Assembly (NCBI GenBank): GCA_964409695.1
Contig: CAYPDX010000003.1
Coordinates: 1 to 49,518 of the forward strand
Direction of reading: 5' to 3'
From: JABDAD01 sp964409695
GTDB lineage: Bacteria > Pseudomonadota > Alphaproteobacteria > Rickettsiales > Rickettsiaceae
DNA length: 49,518 nucleotides
Shown: in pieces, positions 26,896 to 35,695 of the stretch
Position numbering within the stretch: position 1 is the first letter of the stretch
Layout of the letters: every line of letters starts with the position of its first letter
Program-made: the position numbers and the translations under genes
The notes under the pieces: generated by a model
Database searches by the model: none
Told to the model about the DNA's origin: nothing
What the model saw: only the letters and a program-made list of their open reading frames with translations

Positions 26896-27121
26896 AATAG
26901 ATCAATGATTTTATAGATACAAAACTAAGGAAACTATAAATAAGCGCAATATCTATATAGATATTATAGTGCTCATAACTTGAGAGCATCGCAATAAAAA
27001 GCGTCGCTAGATTGCTTACCTGACTAAATATCAAAATTTTTGAGTATGAAGCTTTGCTAAATAAAGCTAGACACAAACAGATAATCATCAATATACAGAG
27101 GATTGTTAAATAATATTCCAC
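26861..27121 (-). CDS. Small membrane protein, MrpF/PhaF-like antiporter subunit
   Basis: An 86-residue hydrophobic protein with a GTG start and three predicted membrane spans (about 5-20, 30-47, 55-75). The pattern of the last span, IYIDIALIYSFLSFVSIKSLIYY, matches MrpF subunits of multi-subunit Na+(K+)/H+ antiporters, where D-I-A-L-V...L-L-F-V is typical. The other Mrp subunits are not in the window, so it would be an orphan or act with subunits coded elsewhere. Its 3' end overlaps pepP. The identification rests on pattern and length, so moderate confidence. Confidence 0.6.
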   Translation of the reverse strand: MEYYLTILCILMIICLCLALFSKASYSKILIFSQVSNLATLFIAMLSSYEHYNIYIDIALIYSFLSFVSIKSLIYYENNKNHEPKN

Positions 27122-27234
27122 TATTTGTAACCATAAGATTTTTAGAAAAATAAGAATAGCACTTCTCGTATTATTTACAACATATGTAACAGTCTCATTA
27201 AATTAATAAATAATCATACAGGATCCTCTCTGCC

Positions 27235-27626
27235 AAATTAATAATCGCGATAGCTCTATTGATTATTTAACCTCGGTAGTTGGAGTAGAAGAAACAGAAA
27301 ACTATTGAAGGATAGTGTTCAAGTTGGATTTAACAATGTGCTACAACCGATGGGGATCAATTATGTAGTAGAAATACGAGACGCCAAAACCTTTGAGAGT
27401 AAGTCCAGCGGTGGATAAGGAAGATATAGAAGCTGTGCCAGTTGCAGATACGTACGGTGGAGCCTCTTCTCACGTTCCTGTATGCGCAACTGATGTGCTA
27501 GCAAGTGCAGCACCCCATTCTGATTTCAAAGATATCATTTGTATCAATGATTTGCCGTGTGGTAGTGATGATGCATTGTCTAGCGATCATGCTGTATTGG
27601 GTAAGACTGATGATCCTACAGAATAA
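27235..27626 (+). pseudogene. Possible gene remnant in the spacer before nuoG
   Basis: No intact gene is convincing in this roughly 700-base spacer. Several protein-like stretches follow each other in two frames: SSIDYLTSVVGVEETENY (27240-27308), then VQVGFNNVLQPMGINYVVEI (to 27418), then a longer frame to 27626 containing VPVADTYGGASSHVPV and ending KTDDPTE. The last frame has only a TTG (27393) as possible start and no ribosome site. The G+C content is visibly higher than in the neighbours. I cannot name a parent gene. A decayed or foreign gene is one explanation; chance open frames are another. Confidence 0.3.
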
Positions 27627-27653
27627 GGCGGTTGATAAAACAAAAGGGTAAAG

Positions 27654-27683
27654 CATCGATCTCTATTAAAACGGAGATCGATG
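27654..27683 (+). terminator. Perfect 10-bp hairpin after the remnant frame
   Basis: CATCGATCTC (27654-27663) pairs perfectly with GAGATCGATG (27674-27683) over a ten-base loop. There is no strong T-run behind it. It lies 28 bases past the end of the remnant frame, so it could be that gene's terminator. Confidence 0.4.
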
Positions 27684-27768
27684 AGTTAATACTAATATCA
27701 AGTTAATTGTGCAAAAGAGATTCCTTGCAACAAATTAATAAAACTATCTGAAACTCATAAATATTGTA

Positions 27769-27797
27769 TTGCCATAAAATAGAGGCTTTTCTATACT
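27769..27797 (+). promoter_or_regulatory. Sigma-70-type promoter of the nuo block
   Basis: TTGCCA (27769-27774) and TATACT (27792-27797) are exactly 17 bases apart and each matches consensus at five of six positions. Transcription would start near 27804, 26 bases before nuoG. The genes behind it are tightly packed down to nuoN. Confidence 0.6.
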
Positions 27798-27829
27798 CGT
27801 CTCTAATATTTTTAAACTATAAGTAAAGA

Positions 27830-29842
27830 ATGGCTAAAGTTACTATTGACGGTAAAGAAATTGAAGTTGAAATCGGCATACCATTAATTCAGGCTTGTGA
27901 AATGGCTGGGGTTGAGATTCCACGCTTCTGCTACCATGATCGCTTAAGAATTGCAGGGAATTGTAGAATGTGTTTGGTAGAGGTCGAAAAATCTCCAAAG
28001 CCAGTCGCTTCATGCGCTATGCCAGTTTCAGATGGAATGATAGTTCATACAAATTCAGAAAAAGTCAAAATGGCACGCGAAGGTGTGATGGAATTTTTAC
28101 TTATAAATCATCCTCTTGATTGCCCTATATGTGATAAAGGTGGGGAATGTGATTTACAAGATCAATCATTTAAATATGGGAAAGGTACAAATCGTTTTCA
28201 TGAGAATAAACGTGCGGTAAAAGATAAATATATGGGGCCTCTTATACAAACTCATATGACGCGATGTGTTCACTGTACTCGCTGTATTCGTTTTATATCT
28301 GATATAGCTGGTATTGAGGAGTTAGGGGCTACAGGTAGGGGTGAAGAAATGCAAGTTACTTCTTATTTAGAGGGAGCATTATCATCTGAATTATCAGGAA
28401 ATATAATAGATATTTGCCCTGTGGGAGCGCTTAACTCAAAGCCATATGCTTATACTGCAAGAAAATGGGAATTAAAAAACACAGATTCAATAGATGTTTT
28501 TGATGCGATGGGTTGTAATATTCGTGTAGATGCTCGTGGACTTGAGGTTATGAGAATTTTACCAAGAGTGAATGAAGAAATAAATGAGGAATGGATCTCG
28601 GATAAAACTCGTTTCTCGTATGATGGTCTAAAGCGTCAGCGTATAGATACGCCATTTGTCAAAACTGATGGTAAATTAAAACCATCAAATTGGGATGATG
28701 CTTTGTCAGCTTTGCAGACGAAAATAAGATCCACAGATCCATCAAAAATGGGTGCTATAGCTGGGACAATGGCTGATACTGAATCTATGTTCGCTCTTAA
28801 AATATTGCTAGGAAAACTTGGCTCAAAGAAGCTAGATTTCAATCAATTCGATTATAAATTAGATTATTCTGTAAGGAGTAACTATCTTTTTAATAGTGGA
28901 TTTGCTGGGCTTGAGCAATGTGATCTTTTACTAATAATTGGTGCTGATATTAGAAAAAATGCTACAGTGCTTGGCGGGCGTATAGGTAAGCTTGTAAGAT
29001 TTAATGATCTTCAAGTTGCAAGAATTGGCGTTAAGGATAATCAAACATTTCCCATTATGGAGCTTGGAGAATCAACCGATATTATCAAAGAGATAGAAGG
29101 CGGCGCGCACCCATTTTGTGCAAAGTTAAAATCCGCAAAAAATCCAATTATGATAATTGGTGATGGAATATATTCCAGAGACGATTCTCTTGTCATTATG
29201 AAGTCTTTAGAAGAGATAGCAGTTCAGTATAATATCGGTTTTAATATTTTGCATAATCATGCTTCTACCGTTGGTGCTATAGATATAGGATTCATCCCAT
29301 CTGACAATGAATATTCTGCAGTAAAAATGGCTAAAAAAAACGAGACAGCTGAAATTGAGATATTATTTTTATTAGGAGCTGACGAAGTTGATATACCAGA
29401 AGATCACAAAGGTTTTATTGTATATATCGGTCATCACGGAGATAAAGGTGCTCATATAGCAGATATAGTCTTGCCAGCTGCAGCATTCACAGAAAAAAAT
29501 GCTACCTATATTAATAATGAAGGAAAAATTCAGCATACAAATCTTGCTGTTCTTCCGCTCGGCAAAGCAATTCCAGACTTTGATATTATTGTTAAAATTG
29601 CAAAATCATTAAATATAGATCTTGGCTTTAATAATCTTCAGGAAGTTAGAAAAGCTTTGTCTTCTGTGATACAAAAGGACAATAGTAGTAAACCTGTTTT
29701 CAAAAAGAAATCTGCAAAAATTCATACTGGGGCTATCGCTCCAGTAATGGTAAATTTTTACCATACAAATTCAATCTCAAGAGCTTCTCCAACAATGGCT
29801 AATTGCATAAAAGAATTTGCTGGAAAAGAGGCTAGAGTATGA
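27830..29842 (+). CDS. nuoG: NADH-quinone oxidoreductase subunit G
   Basis: The large Fe-S subunit of the Complex I peripheral arm, passing electrons from NADH toward quinone. Ligands are all visible. The 2Fe-2S centre has Cys34, 45, 48 and 62. The N-terminal 4Fe-4S has His94, Cys98, 101 and 107. The next cluster has Cys146, 149, 152 and 196. The molybdopterin-oxidoreductase-like domain fills the remainder (about 220-610), as expected for a 670-residue alphaproteobacterial form. It starts the block; nuoA-F are not here. nuoH overlaps its end by four bases (ATGA). Confidence 0.97.
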   Translation: MAKVTIDGKEIEVEIGIPLIQACEMAGVEIPRFCYHDRLRIAGNCRMCLVEVEKSPKPVASCAMPVSDGMIVHTNSEKVKMAREGVMEFLLINHPLDCPICDKGGECDLQDQSFKYGKGTNRFHENKRAVKDKYMGPLIQTHMTRCVHCTRCIRFISDIAGIEELGATGRGEEMQVTSYLEGALSSELSGNIIDICPVGALNSKPYAYTARKWELKNTDSIDVFDAMGCNIRVDARGLEVMRILPRVNEEINEEWISDKTRFSYDGLKRQRIDTPFVKTDGKLKPSNWDDALSALQTKIRSTDPSKMGAIAGTMADTESMFALKILLGKLGSKKLDFNQFDYKLDYSVRSNYLFNSGFAGLEQCDLLLIIGADIRKNATVLGGRIGKLVRFNDLQVARIGVKDNQTFPIMELGESTDIIKEIEGGAHPFCAKLKSAKNPIMIIGDGIYSRDDSLVIMKSLEEIAVQYNIGFNILHNHASTVGAIDIGFIPSDNEYSAVKMAKKNETAEIEILFLLGADEVDIPEDHKGFIVYIGHHGDKGAHIADIVLPAAAFTEKNATYINNEGKIQHTNLAVLPLGKAIPDFDIIVKIAKSLNIDLGFNNLQEVRKALSSVIQKDNSSKPVFKKKSAKIHTGAIAPVMVNFYHTNSISRASPTMANCIKEFAGKEARV

Positions 29843-30858
29843 ATTTACAAGAATTTTGGGATTCATATGGCATTGCAACTCTTTTTATAGTAGCGAAAAT
29901 ACTTTGTATAATAGTACCTTTGATTCTATGTGTTGCATATCTAACTTATGCTGAAAGAAGAGTCATAGGATTGATGCAAAGAAGACTCGGCCCAAATGTT
30001 ACGGGCCCATTCGGATTGCTTCAGCCAATTGCAGATGCAATTAAATTACTGTTTAAGGAAATTATTATTCCAACAGAATCAAATAAAATTGTTTTTATTC
30101 TCGCTCCAATGATTACATTTGTTTTAAGCCTAATAGGATGGGCTGTGATCCCGTTTGATAAAGGGCTTGTGCTTGCTGATATTAATGTTGGAGCATTATA
30201 TATTCTTGCTATCTCATCATTAGGAATTTATGGAATTATTATTGCTGGCTGGGCGAGTAATTCAAAATATGCATTTTTAGGTGCTATTAGATCTTCTGCT
30301 CAAATGATCTCATATGAGGTTTCAATGGGGCTTGTAATTGTTACTGTCCTATGTATTACAGGTTCATTAAATCTTACAGAAATAGTTGAAAGAACGCAAA
30401 ATCTTCCATGGTGGCTTGAGCTTATGATGCTTCCAATGGCAGTTGTATTTTTTATATCAATACTTGCAGAAACTAATCGCCATCCTTTTGATCTCCCAGA
30501 GGCGGAAACAGAGCTTGTTGCTGGATATAATGTTGAATATTCTTCAATGTCTTTTGCGCTATTCTTTTTAGGCGAATATGCAAATATGATACTTGTAAGT
30601 GCTACTTGTACTATATTTTTCTTAGGTGGGTATTACCCGCCATTTGGTTTAGAATTTTTAAATTTCATTCCTGGTGCAGCGTGGTTTATGCTTAAAATAG
30701 CATTTTTATTGTTCGTGTTTTTATGGATAAGAGCTACAATACCAAGATATAGGTATGATCAGCTAATGAGACTAGGTTGGAAGGTATTTTTGCCTCTAAC
30801 ATTATTTTGGGTTGTATTAATTTCAGGCACGCTTGTATACACAAATATGCTCTATTAG
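29839..30858 (+). CDS. nuoH: NADH-quinone oxidoreductase subunit H
   Basis: NuoH forms the quinone-binding junction between the membrane and peripheral arms of Complex I. The 339-residue protein has eight predicted membrane spans. Signatures are YAERRVIGLMQRRLGPN near residue 43, GLLQPIADAIKLLFKE following, and the quinone-site loop PFDLPEAETELVAGYNVEYS near 216. Its ATGA start overlaps the nuoG stop, so the genes are translationally coupled. Confidence 0.97.
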   Translation: MNLQEFWDSYGIATLFIVAKILCIIVPLILCVAYLTYAERRVIGLMQRRLGPNVTGPFGLLQPIADAIKLLFKEIIIPTESNKIVFILAPMITFVLSLIGWAVIPFDKGLVLADINVGALYILAISSLGIYGIIIAGWASNSKYAFLGAIRSSAQMISYEVSMGLVIVTVLCITGSLNLTEIVERTQNLPWWLELMMLPMAVVFFISILAETNRHPFDLPEAETELVAGYNVEYSSMSFALFFLGEYANMILVSATCTIFFLGGYYPPFGLEFLNFIPGAAWFMLKIAFLLFVFLWIRATIPRYRYDQLMRLGWKVFLPLTLFWVVLISGTLVYTNMLY

Positions 30859-30868
30859 TGGTAGGTAG

Positions 30869-31348
30869 ATGTTAAAAAAAATAAAATCTTGGTTTTTATA
30901 CGACATTATAATAGGGATGGCGCTTACTCTGCGGTATTTCTTTAAGAAAAAAGTTACCATAAATTATCCTTTCGAAAAAAGCAAAATAAGCCCAAGATTT
31001 AAAGGCGAACATGCTCTGAGACGTTATGCGAATGGCGAAGAAAGATGTATAGCTTGCAAATTATGTGAAGCAGTTTGTCCTGCCCAGGCTATTACAATAG
31101 AGGCTGAAGAACGCGAAGATGGGAGTAGGAGAACGACAAAATACGATATAGATATGACAAAATGTATATATTGTGGACTTTGTCAGGATGCGTGCCCTGT
31201 AGATGCAATTGTGGAAGGTCCAAATTTTGAATTTGCAACTGAAAAACATGAAGAGCTTATATATAATAAAGAGAGATTACTTAAGAACGGAGATCTCTGG
31301 GAAAAGGAAATTGATGCAAAGCTTAAAGCTGACTACAAATATAAATAA
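30869..31348 (+). CDS. nuoI: NADH-quinone oxidoreductase subunit I
   Basis: The 8Fe ferredoxin-like subunit (159 residues) that carries electrons to the last cluster near the quinone site. Two 4Fe-4S motifs are intact: Cys60, 63, 66, 70 (CIACKLCEAVC) and Cys99, 102, 105, 109 (CIYCGLCQDAC). An amphipathic N-terminal helix (1-25) would lie on the membrane. It follows nuoH by ten bases. Confidence 0.97.
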   Translation: MLKKIKSWFLYDIIIGMALTLRYFFKKKVTINYPFEKSKISPRFKGEHALRRYANGEERCIACKLCEAVCPAQAITIEAEEREDGSRRTTKYDIDMTKCIYCGLCQDACPVDAIVEGPNFEFATEKHEELIYNKERLLKNGDLWEKEIDAKLKADYKYK

Positions 31349-31365
31349 GGATTTGAGATAATAAT

Positions 31366-31983
31366 ATGGCAATTTTTTTCTATTTATTTAGCTCGTTGCT
31401 TATCCTGAGTAGTATAGGTGTAGTAACATCTCGCAATCCAGTTTATTGCGTCCTTTGGCTTATTTTTACTTTTTTAAATAGCTCTGCAATTTTTATACAG
31501 TTAGGCGCTGAGTTCATAGCTATGACTATAGTTATAGTTTATGTGGGAGCGGTTGCTGTTCTATTCCTTTTTGTTGTGATGATGTTAAACATAAACTTTA
31601 CAGAGATAAAATCACAATTTCTTGGTAATAGAATAATGAGCGTTAGTGCTATGGTTATTTTAATAATAGACTTAATATTGATTGTAAAATCCGCTTTATT
31701 AGGGAATTTTATAATTTCAGAGCCTGGAAATCCTATCCCAACCGATATTTCAAATACTCACGCAATTGGCTCCATATTATATACAGATTATATAGTTGTA
31801 TTTCAACTTTCTGGTCTTGTATTACTTCTTGCAATGGTTGGCTGTATAGTGCTTACGGTGAGGAAAAGAGAAGGTGTAAAAAGACAGGATACCGCAAAAC
31901 AAATTGCAAGAACAATTGAAGAATCTATTAAAATAGTAAAAGTTAAATCAAGGGCTGGTGTAGATGGAATTACTTACAAATAA
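31366..31983 (+). CDS. nuoJ: NADH-quinone oxidoreductase subunit J
   Basis: A five-span membrane subunit of Complex I (205 residues). The third-span signature is visible: EFIAMTIVIVYVGAVAVLFLFVVMMLN, of which the VYVGAVAVLFLFVVMM part is diagnostic for NuoJ/ND6. The basic C-terminus (KREGVKRQDTAKQ) is cytosolic. nuoK begins 20 bases before its stop. Confidence 0.95.
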   Translation: MAIFFYLFSSLLILSSIGVVTSRNPVYCVLWLIFTFLNSSAIFIQLGAEFIAMTIVIVYVGAVAVLFLFVVMMLNINFTEIKSQFLGNRIMSVSAMVILIIDLILIVKSALLGNFIISEPGNPIPTDISNTHAIGSILYTDYIVVFQLSGLVLLLAMVGCIVLTVRKREGVKRQDTAKQIARTIEESIKIVKVKSRAGVDGITYK

Positions 31984-32287
31984 TGTAACATTAGAACATT
32001 ACATAATTCTTAGCTGCTTTTTATTTGCAATAGGAATGTGTGGCTTATTATTAAGCAAGAGAAATGTTATTAGCATATTAATGTCCATAGAGCTCATGCT
32101 TTTAGCTGCAAATATAAATTTTTTGGCATTTTCAGCTTTTTATCAAGACCTTACAGGACAAATCGCGACTATTATAATTCTTACAATTGCAGCTGCAGAA
32201 GCATCCATTGGGCTTGCGATTGTTGTAAATTTCTATAGGGCCAGGGGCACTATATCTATAGAAGAAATAAACAAATTAAAAGGTTAG
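31964..32287 (+). CDS. nuoK: NADH-quinone oxidoreductase subunit K
   Basis: A 107-residue, three-span proton-channel subunit. The two membrane glutamates needed for proton transfer are present, in SIELMLLAANINF (second span) and AAAEASIGLAIVV (third span). The start overlaps nuoJ by 20 bases, and nuoL follows after four bases. Confidence 0.95.
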   Translation: MELLTNNVTLEHYIILSCFLFAIGMCGLLLSKRNVISILMSIELMLLAANINFLAFSAFYQDLTGQIATIIILTIAAAEASIGLAIVVNFYRARGTISIEEINKLKG

Positions 32288-32291
32288 AAAA

Positions 32292-34196
32292 ATGGTTTTA
32301 GCAATAATTTTCTTACCTTTACTAGCTAGTATAATAACTGGATTATATAATAAAGTATTATGCACAAAAACTGCTTCTATTATAACATCTGCGGCTTCAG
32401 TAATATCTACTATAATCTCATTCTTTGTTTTTTATAAAGTCGGAATAAATGGAGAAATCATTCATATCAAGATTATAGAATGGATAAATCTGGGCAATTT
32501 ACACGCGAATTGGTCCATGTATGTAGATCAGCTAACTGCAATAATGCTTGTTGTAGTAACTCTTGTATCTAGCATAGTACATATATATTCAATAGGGTAT
32601 ATGCATGATGATGAGAATGTTCCTAAGTTTATGAGTTTTCTGTCTTTGTTTACTGTATGTATGCTTCTACTTGTAACTAGTGATAATTTTCTTCAGTTAT
32701 TTTTTGGATGGGAGGGGGTGGGATTATGTTCTTATCTTCTGATAGGTTTTTGGTATAAAAAAGATAGTGCCAACTTTGCAGCTACAAAAGCTTTCGTGGT
32801 TAATAGAATTGGTGACCTTGCATTCATAATTGGAATAATCTTTATTTATTCATATTTTGGCTCAGTTGAATTTTCACAAATATTTGATCGAGTGCCAGAT
32901 TTTGCAGCGCAAAAAATTCAAGTATTTGATCAAGATATTTATTTAATTGAGTTGATTTGCTTTTTTCTATTCATAGGTTGCATGGGTAAATCAGCGCAAA
33001 TTGGTTTGCATGTTTGGTTGCCAGACGCTATGGAGGGCCCAACTCCAGTTTCAGCCTTAATTCACGCAGCAACCATGGTCACAGCTGGTGTGTTTCTTTT
33101 GGCAAGATGCTCATATTTATTTGAATATGCGCCATCTGTTTTGAGCTTTATAGTTATTATTGGTTCAATAACATGTTTATTTGCTGCAATAATTGCCATT
33201 GCTCAAAATGATATTAAAAAAATTATAGCCTACTCAACTTGTAGTCAGCTTGGTTATATGTTTATAGCTTCAGGGCTTTCAAACTATCATGCAGGTATTT
33301 TTCACCTATACACTCATGCATTTTTTAAAGCTATGTTATTTCTTGCTGCTGGTTCAGTAATTCACGCTATTCATGAACAAGATATTACGAAAATGGGCGG
33401 GCTTAGAAAACGCATGCCAATAACTTATGTATTATTCTGGATTGGTTCACTTTCAATAATGGGTATTTTCCCTTTCTCGGGATATTTTTCAAAAGACCTT
33501 ATATTAAATTTAGCTTACCTAGCTGACACATCAGTTGGTGATTTTGCATATAAATGCGGTTTGCTAGCAGCATTTTGTACGGCAATATATTCATCAAAAA
33601 TAATATTCAAAGTTTTTCATGGTGAATCTTATGAGGACAGAGCAACTTCGGTTTTTGAGGCTCCAAAAATTATGAATATGCCTCTTGGCATACTTGCTAT
33701 TGGATCAATTATTGCTGGATATTATGCCGATAAGTTTTTAGACATAACAACCCAAGTAGTAGGGTTCTTTAAAATTAGTATTTTTACAAAAGAATTTGAG
33801 CTAGATGAACATGTGCCATTTGCAGTAGAAATTATGCCAACTATAGTAGCAATTGCTGGAATGTTTGTTGGTTACTTATTATTTGCCACAAATATATCTT
33901 CGTTATTTTCAAGATTCTTTGGCCCAATCTATAATCTTGTTATTAATAAATTCTATTTCGATGAGATCTATAATTGTATTTTTGTTAAGTCAAATGATGG
34001 GTTAGCTAAAAAGATGAGTCATGTAGATAATAAAGTAATAGATTTCTACGGGCCAGTGTCTGCCTCAGTTATTAGTTATAATTCGTCAAAAAAAATTGCC
34101 TCAATGCATAATGGATTGATAGGTTTTTATGCATTTGCAATGGTTTTTGGGACGATAGCTGCTCTCTCCATACTCGTATATAAATATGTGTTGTAA
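32292..34196 (+). CDS. nuoL: NADH-quinone oxidoreductase subunit L
   Basis: The distal antiporter-like subunit (634 residues, about 16 spans) with the long lateral helix near the C-terminus. Conserved elements are FFGWEGVGLCSYLLIGFWY with the key Glu, GKSAQIGLHVWLPDAMEGP, and PVSALIHAATMVTAGVFLL with the channel His/Lys region. Length is standard. It pumps protons within Complex I. nuoM starts five bases after its stop. Confidence 0.97.
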   Translation: MVLAIIFLPLLASIITGLYNKVLCTKTASIITSAASVISTIISFFVFYKVGINGEIIHIKIIEWINLGNLHANWSMYVDQLTAIMLVVVTLVSSIVHIYSIGYMHDDENVPKFMSFLSLFTVCMLLLVTSDNFLQLFFGWEGVGLCSYLLIGFWYKKDSANFAATKAFVVNRIGDLAFIIGIIFIYSYFGSVEFSQIFDRVPDFAAQKIQVFDQDIYLIELICFFLFIGCMGKSAQIGLHVWLPDAMEGPTPVSALIHAATMVTAGVFLLARCSYLFEYAPSVLSFIVIIGSITCLFAAIIAIAQNDIKKIIAYSTCSQLGYMFIASGLSNYHAGIFHLYTHAFFKAMLFLAAGSVIHAIHEQDITKMGGLRKRMPITYVLFWIGSLSIMGIFPFSGYFSKDLILNLAYLADTSVGDFAYKCGLLAAFCTAIYSSKIIFKVFHGESYEDRATSVFEAPKIMNMPLGILAIGSIIAGYYADKFLDITTQVVGFFKISIFTKEFELDEHVPFAVEIMPTIVAIAGMFVGYLLFATNISSLFSRFFGPIYNLVINKFYFDEIYNCIFVKSNDGLAKKMSHVDNKVIDFYGPVSASVISYNSSKKIASMHNGLIGFYAFAMVFGTIAALSILVYKYVL

Positions 34197-34201
34197 ATAA
34201 T

Positions 34202-35695
34202 ATGCAAAATTTTCCAATATTACTCATGACTATTTTACTACCTATATTTAGTGCTATATATATGGCGCTTTTTGTTAGGCAATCTATGAGTCAAACAAAA
34301 ATTCTTTTTACAAAATATATTGCTATTTTAAGTTCATCTCTTACGTTGATTAGTGCTATATTTTTAATTATTGATTTCGATAGTAATTTACAAAATTACC
34401 AACATATTGAACATTATGATTTTCTTCCTTCGATAGGGCTTGATATTGATCTTGGGGTTGATGGGATTTCAATATTTTTTGTGCTTCTTACAGCGATTTT
34501 GACAGTAATCTGTATAAGCATAAGTATGTTTTCTGTTTCAAAAAATATCAAAGAATTTCTTATATGTTTTCTAGTTCTTGAAGGTCTTGCGATAGGTGTG
34601 TTCTGTTCAATGAACTTGCTTTTATTTTATATATTCTTTGAAGCAATATTAATACCTATGTATATGATAATAGGAATGTGGGGCGGTGAGAATAGAATAT
34701 ACGCAACTATCAAATTCTTCTTATATACATTGTTTGGCTCGGTTCTATTCCTTCTCGTCATAATCTACTTATTTATTGAATTTGGTACATTATCTATTCC
34801 AGTACTTGCTCAAATAGTACCATCATTACCAAATGAGATTCAATATTATCTATGGTTTGCAGCCTTTATTGCATTTGCTGTAAAAGTCCCTATGTTCCCT
34901 CTTCATACGTGGTTACCAGACGCTCACGTTGAGGCGCCAACTGCTGGGTCAGTCATACTTGCGGGTATTCTTCTTAAAGTTGGAGCTTATGGATTTTTGA
35001 GAATTTTACTCCCCATGTTTCCTTTCGCATCCCATTATTTCGCTGATTTTGTTATGATATTAAGCTTAGTAGCAATAATCTATGCATCATTAGTAGCAAT
35101 AGCTCAAACAAATATGAAAAAAACAATAGCATATTCTTCTATAGCCCATATGGGTTTTGTTACTGCCGGTATTTTTAGCTTTACAGCAGAAGGTATTTCA
35201 GGGGCTTTAATGCAAATGTTAAGTCATGGTATAACCTCTTCTGCACTCTTTATAGTTGTTGGTATTTTATATGATAGAATGCACACGAAAGAAATTTTTG
35301 ATTTCGGCGGAGTGGCGAGTAAAATGCCAAAACTTGCTACATTATTTATGATCTTTGTATTATCTTCCGTAGGCCTTCCTGGAACAAGTGGTTTTATTGG
35401 GGAATTTTATAGTCTTATAGGGATATATCAATTTAAGTGGTACTACGCTATCTTTGCAGCATCTTCTATGGTTCTCGGTGCAATATATATGCTGAGGCTA
35501 TATAGAAACGTAATGCTAGGAGAGGTAAAAAATCTTCATGTACAAGGTCTTAATGACCTATCTGGAAGAGAGGTTTTTTGTCTTCTACCACTTGCTGTGC
35601 TCATAATATTGATTGGTATATTTCCATCAATTATAACGAATTTTTATATGAAAGATATTGAAGCAATTATTGAAATGACGAGAATTTTATCATGA
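34202..35695 (+). CDS. nuoM: NADH-quinone oxidoreductase subunit M
   Basis: The second antiporter-like proton-pumping subunit of Complex I (497 residues, about 14 spans). Signatures are FFEAILIPMYMIIGMWGG with the channel Glu, KVPMFPLHTWLPDAHVEAP, and IAYSSIAHMGFV. nuoN overlaps its end by four bases (ATGA), again indicating coupled translation. Confidence 0.97.
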   Translation: MQNFPILLMTILLPIFSAIYMALFVRQSMSQTKILFTKYIAILSSSLTLISAIFLIIDFDSNLQNYQHIEHYDFLPSIGLDIDLGVDGISIFFVLLTAILTVICISISMFSVSKNIKEFLICFLVLEGLAIGVFCSMNLLLFYIFFEAILIPMYMIIGMWGGENRIYATIKFFLYTLFGSVLFLLVIIYLFIEFGTLSIPVLAQIVPSLPNEIQYYLWFAAFIAFAVKVPMFPLHTWLPDAHVEAPTAGSVILAGILLKVGAYGFLRILLPMFPFASHYFADFVMILSLVAIIYASLVAIAQTNMKKTIAYSSIAHMGFVTAGIFSFTAEGISGALMQMLSHGITSSALFIVVGILYDRMHTKEIFDFGGVASKMPKLATLFMIFVLSSVGLPGTSGFIGEFYSLIGIYQFKWYYAIFAASSMVLGAIYMLRLYRNVMLGEVKNLHVQGLNDLSGREVFCLLPLAVLIILIGIFPSIITNFYMKDIEAIIEMTRILS

